Of a DNA stretch of 64,000 nucleotides, positions 59,438 through 64,000 are shown piece by piece. How positions within the stretch are numbered: the stretch's first letter is position 1; every line of letters begins with the position of its first letter. A program made the translations under genes and the position numbers. The notes beneath the pieces were generated by a model. The model was not told where the DNA came from. It did not search any database and saw nothing but the letters and a program-made list of their open reading frames with translations. This stretch comes from Rotaria sordida. Its lineage: Eukaryota; Rotifera; Eurotatoria; Philodinida; Philodinidae. Where the stretch lies: contig CAJNOL010000218.1 in assembly GCA_905250125.1 (NCBI GenBank), forward strand, positions 1-64,000, in the 5' to 3' direction.

Positions 59438-61880
59438 TTGCGTGCAAAAAATGAAAGTGTCTGAACGTTGTTTATGATTAATTCCTAAGATCAATTTCAA
59501 TTATATTTATTTCTTGATTAAAGAAGAAAAATTTTGATAAAAATTCTACAGAAAAAAAAAATCCTTTTAGTTATAAATCAATTCTTTCTAAAAATAATTT
59601 TTGTTAAATTTTTAATTCATTTTCGATTAATATTAAAAATTATTATACAGAGATACAATTAATAAACTAGTTATTATCGATTTATCTTATGTTATTAAAT
59701 AAACAAATTCAAAATTTCTATTAATCTTCATTTAATCTAAACGATTCTGTTAACAATTGATTATATATTATGATACAATGGATTACCGAATGTTCCTGCT
59801 TTTGATATCCAACCAATAGATACATTCAATCGGAATTTGGTTGATCAAAATTTTTCGATTTCAATCCTAATTGATTGATCTTTTGTGAGTAGAGTCTATC
59901 GGGTCCAAGAATTTTTGGATCCGTTATCGATTGTTCCCATGGTAGAACTGAATGATCTCGACCTAGAGAATCCACGTAGATCAGTCCAATTCAATGATTG
60001 TTATTATCTATTTATATATTATCAAATTAAACAAGTAAATAAAAGTCTGAAATAATGTATGTATTATCAATTAGATGTGCTAATGCTTTAGATTTTTATT
60101 AAAGAGAAAGTTCTAATATGTGATTATTGTTTATATATTAGCATTAGAAGGAGGAGGAAACGCAAATGAACTATATTTAATATGTAATACGAATTTATAT
60201 ATTCATTGCCGTGGTGATGTTGTTTGGTGTTTACAAGTTATGATTACATTTTAATCTATCGAAGAAATAAAACAAGTTTATGAACAACAAGTTATTTAAT
60301 TTATCATTTTTATTAATATTAAATATTGAATATATGAAAATAGAATCAAGAAAAAAAATTGTTAATTCAATGGAGTAGAGGTTTGAATAGAAATCTAACA
60401 TAATTAGTATATCATATTATATTAATCAATATTAATCATAGATCATAGAATGAAGGTATATATTTTAATTAAATAATAATTAATAATATCAAATTTTTCA
60501 ATTATATTATCCAAATATAATAAAGGTTTTTATTATAAAAGTCCAATAGTAACTATAATGATCTTATTGATCATATTTTTAATGATGGAAAAAAAATTTA
60601 AGTTTAAACCTTGTATAACAATGCTAAATCAGGAAGGAGTTAAGAAATTTCCTACTTTACCATCATGTCAAATTCCAAGTTATCATTTGCCTCTTGTTAT
60701 TGAACTTGAAATCAAAATCGATTTGTAAGATCTGAACCTTAATTGTAGCTACCAGTAAGGCTTCTATGATTGTGCATTTAACTGCATCTTAAGATTCGAA
60801 CATGCATACAATATGATACTTACCCATCGTTTAGACAATTGAACCATATAATCAAGCGATCAACTTCTACATGTTTATAGTCATTCTAAGATGCTATGTA
60901 ATACAATTTTAAAGTTTTTCAAGCTATCATTTCAATAAAAAATTATTTGTTAGAGGATATAAAATTATTTAGACAATGTTGAACGAAATAAGTTTCAATT
61001 TTTTTAATAAATTTTTCGGAAGAATTTCTTCTGATTATTATCAACTAGAAACAGTTAATTATATTAAAAAAAATTAAATGGAAAAAAAATTAAAAATTAT
61101 TTAAAATGAAAAAAAACCTAAGTTTTTTAATATTATAATTTAAGTTTAAATTTAAATTGCACATTTCAAACTTAAAACTAAACTAAATTAGTGTCATTTT
61201 TAAATAAATTCTTAAATTTAAATCGTCAAAATTTATATTTTAAACAAAATGAAATAAAGTAAAATTGGGCGCAAACTATTCAAACTATCTTCAAATTAAA
61301 TTAATTTTAATTTATTTTCCACACTTAATAAATTTTAAACTACGTAAATTGGAACTTCTCCCTGCGAGATAAACATTATATTTTGTATTTCTACTATTTT
61401 ATGTTTCAATATACTTTTAAATTTTTTTATAAACGAAACTATAAAAAATGATGAGTTATATTAAAATATGGATGTACAGAACATTCTTTCTATCCTTCAC
61501 TTCAGTAATGGTTCTGGAGGACTTTCTAATCGCCACTCTAATTCAAAAAGAAATCAACGACACAGGTGAGAGTCTACATATGTATTAATAAAAATTGAAC
61601 AATTGCAATTAATTTGTCGTAATCATAATATGAGAAATCATACTTAACCAACAATCATGAAGTTATTAATAGAAGATAAGTGGCCAAATGTTTCTCATTC
61701 TCATATCCGATGCATATTGTGAATGTGTCCAATTATTCATCGGTTATTTTTAACCATAATATAGATATTAAAAAAATTCCTTGCCTTGCATTCTACTTCT
61801 TTTTCTGCTCATCATGGAGCAGTTTCAACGAAGTAGCAGCACAGTTTAGCTCAAGCAAAATAAATTATCTGGAATTTTTA
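59438..61880. other. AT-rich region with unrecognised coding-like fragments
   Basis: Between about 59780 and 60730 several short frames look protein-like: GLPNVPAFDIQPIDTFNRNL, PMVELNDLDLENPRRSVQF, NANELYLICNTNLYIHCRGD and VKKFPTLPSCQIPSYHLPL. Each is cut by stops and lies in a different frame. I could not assign them to a family; they may be exons of a decayed gene. The rest is poly-A/T-rich with nothing recognised. Confidence 0.3.
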
Positions 61881-62400
61881 GACTAGTGTGGACAAGAATT
61901 GACATAACATTCTCAAAAAAGTGGACTAGGCTTGAATTGCATAGATGACACATTAGACTAGTCCTGACCACCATTGAAGACATTTCACACTAGTCAAGTT
62001 GCTTGTCTTCGACGCGTCTCAATTCGCCTAGTAGATATACGCGTGCCACTCTGCTAGTCAGAATGTTTAAACTGACGTCATGTCTATCGCTATGTCATGG
62101 TCTGTCGTCAGGACACCCGTCAGATATTGAATACTGTCGGGTCGAAGGTTCGAATCCATTTTTCGTCTTCTTTTTTTTATTATTTTTCTGTTCTACAGAC
62201 TAGTCTGGACGGGGTAGTAGGACGAAACAGACTGGACATGACGGAATTCAAAGACTTTCTGGACTAGTCCAGACATGATTAAAGGACATTTCTTCTAAAG
62301 ATGACTAGTCATGACGAGGGTGTAAGACGTTTTAGACTAGACATGACGGGCATTACGGACATTTCAGACTAGTCTTGTCAGCCGTCTTCACTTATTTTTC
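61881..62400 (+). repeat. tRNA-derived SINE, copy 2, with 32-bp tandem body
   Basis: The tRNA-like head at about 62085-62160 ends in the perfect B box GGTTCGAATCC (62147-62157) and shares GACACCCGTC with copy 1. After a T-rich linker, the body repeats a GACTAGTCTGGAC-like word at 62198, 62230, 62262, 62303, 62335 and 62367 (spacing 32, once 41). A four-unit array with the same period (61881, 61914, 61946, 61978) precedes the head, so a second, headless copy is joined to it. Confidence 0.78.
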
Positions 62401-62570
62401 GCTCACTTAGGAAAAACTTACACGTTGTATACTAAAAAATAACGATTAGTCAATAATGTAATTCGTTTGCGGGATTTGGTGGAGGCTTTTATTTGAATTT
62501 GAATTTCCTGTTTTATAGAACCTGTCATCATCCATCTTAGGTGGATGCGCAAAGATGCGCCATTGAACTC

Positions 62571-63090
62571 TTGTGGAGATATTTGATTTTTACGATGTCT
62601 TTTAGTACAGCGTCGTGACCTCCCTCAGGTTTATCTAAGAAATCAATTTTCCAATTTCGACTTGAAACTTTGTACAGCGAAAGGTCTCAGTAAGGCTAGT
62701 TTATTCTGAAAGTTTCAAATTTCTTGGTTGCTCCTATCCTTAACTATGCACATTTAACATTTTGCGCTATAAGTTATATGAAAAAGAGTATTTTTTCTTA
62801 CACTCGTATCTCGACATAGAAGGAATCCAAATATCTGAAACTTTCAGAATAAACTAGTCTCATTGAAACCTTTCTCTCCACAAAGTTTCAAGTCGAAAAT
62901 CGAAAGGTGATTTTTCACGTAAACCTGAAGGAGACCACGCCATTCTGCTAAAAAGTCTCGTAAAAATCAAATATCTCGACAGAAATAAGCTAGAAGCACG
63001 AAATTTTCTCAGAGTGTTCATAGCTCATTAGAGCCTACATAATGCATATTCTCTCGACTCAAAAACGATTTACCACCTGAGAATTGCTTC
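62571..63090. repeat. Large foldback element, copy 2
   Basis: Left arm about 62571-62740 (AATTTCGACTTGAAACTTTG, TTTATTCTGAAAGTTTC) and right arm about 62830-62985 are reverse complements. The right part continues to about 63090 with GTTCATAGCTCATTAGAGCC, matching the arm end of the copy in the kinase intron. It confirms a mobile or amplified family. Confidence 0.7.
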
Positions 63091-63181
63091 TGACCATTTT
63101 TTTCTATACATTGTGCCTCCCTTCGAATCATCTTTATCTTTCAGAAAAACCAAAAAATTTGCAGGAGTGTTTTTTTGTAGT

Positions 63182-63228
63182 ACTGAATTTTAATGGTGTA
63201 CAATTGAGACGCAATACGAAGTAAATAC
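63182..63228. repeat. 47-bp block duplicated from the kinase upstream flank
   Basis: GAATTTTAATGGTGTACAAT followed by TGAGACGCAATACGAAG and TAAATAC, nearly identical to 49384-49429. The two copies differ at about two positions. Confidence 0.75.
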
Positions 63229-63369
63229 CTGGCCTCGTAGTGGGACTATATTTCCTATAATTCCTATATTTTTAAAATTAGTCCTATAATGGACTATATT
63301 TCAAGGCTTTTTCCTATATTCCTATATTTTTCGAAAAATTGAAGATTTCTCGCAAAAAAAGTCGCATAT

Positions 63370-63600
63370 TCTTTGATCTGAATGTCAAGAAAGCAGCAAT
63401 AAGACGTTTAATGGAAGAAAATACAGAACATGTTTGTGTAAATGAAGTCTGTAAGCAATTATTGTAAGAAAAAGAAGAAATATTAATGAAACTAAAAAAT
63501 TTTCAGCATGAACTTCATGAAGACGACTAGACAGTCACCAATAACAGTGGACGTTTACTAGAATCTGCAATCAATAAATAGTCTTGATATAGTTAGAGCT
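63370..63600 (+). pseudogene. Unrecognised decayed coding fragment
   Basis: One frame reads KKAAIRRLMEENTEHVCVNE then CKQLL, TAA, and EKEEILMKLKNFQHELHEDD before a further stop. The composition is that of a soluble helical protein. Two in-frame stops show it is not intact. Family unknown; it is too short to assign. Confidence 0.3.
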
Positions 63601-64000
63601 ACAAGATTAACTAATTATGATAATACTGAAAGTAAAACGATCTGGAACAGATGTCGAAAGTGCAGAACAGTTGATTAAGATTAGAAATGAACGAAAAAAT
63701 GATTTGGGTCAAGAATAACAGAAACGACAAAAACCACAACTGATTCAGCGATTGCTTATAATTAAAACAGATTTACACTTGTATATATTTCAAAATATAC
63801 TTTTAGGTATGACAGATGTTTTAATAGTATAAAAAAGAGGTATAGTCTATATTGTGTAAACCAAAAAATAAATTCTTTGTGGTCTCTATTGCATTTGGTT
63901 GCGTTTATAATCCTATAGTTTAGTATCTGTAGAGTAGTTGAAAATAGATCAAACACAAATTATTGTTTTTCATTTCTGAAAGAAATATTTTATTATGATA

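Noticed and set aside
62085-62160. Functional tRNA gene, because of GGTTCGAATCC
   Set aside because: No acceptor stem or cloverleaf pairs; head and body recur together at 24229-24520, so it is a SINE.

Overview
The window looks like nuclear DNA from a small invertebrate, most probably a bdelloid rotifer (Adineta/Rotaria type). The reasons are strong AT richness, very short AT-rich GT..AG introns (about 35-120 bp) split by rare long ones filled with repeats, an F-box protein family that I associate with bdelloids, and GT-rich repeats resembling the TGTGGG telomere unit reported for Adineta. The assignment is an inference and could not be tested by a search. No prokaryotic or organellar signatures were seen. 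One 100-base gap of N lies at 55839-55938.

Layout: 1-5.7 kb is gene-free, microsatellite-rich DNA. 5673-9990 (+) is an 11-exon ammonium transporter of 528 aa with two repeat-filled introns. 11.6-12.5 kb (-) is a dead Tc1-like transposase. 13.6-15.7 kb (-) is an F-box protein gene with two frameshifts. 15894-17147 is a complete mariner element with matched inverted repeats, a TA duplication and a single stop in its transposase. 18033-18962 (+) is an intronless TFIIB. 22328-23462 (-) is an 8-exon neuronal-calcium-sensor protein. 24-34 kb is mostly intergenic, with a tRNA-derived SINE, foldbacks and one orphan membrane ORF. 34553-35329 (+) encodes a small immunoglobulin-domain surface protein. 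35.7-37.8 kb holds three copies of a 0.75-kb repeat, with a fourth inverted copy at 49.9-50.65 kb. Between these lie linker histone H1 (41186-42268, +), a methyltransferase and a 70-aa protein in a tight operon-like pair (44152-43019, -) and a 9-exon STE20/GCKIII kinase (49232-44696, -). 50.67-51.8 kb is a decayed PDE12-like gene broken by a hAT-type MITE. 52-64 kb is repeat-rich with only decayed coding fragments.

The genes are housekeeping or signalling genes with no obvious shared pathway: transcription and chromatin (TFIIB, H1), signalling (GCKIII kinase, calcium sensor), transport (Amt) and surface recognition (Ig protein). The most interesting material is (1) the methyltransferase/small-protein pair, with an AATAAA stem-loop and a T-rich splice acceptor packed into 48 bp, as expected of spliced-leader operons; (2) a SINE family whose body is a 32-bp tandem array; (3) at least seven short GT-rich foldbacks; (4) a transporter whose first pore histidine is tyrosine; and (5) several unnamed foldback and inverted-repeat elements, each supported by two copies inside the window.
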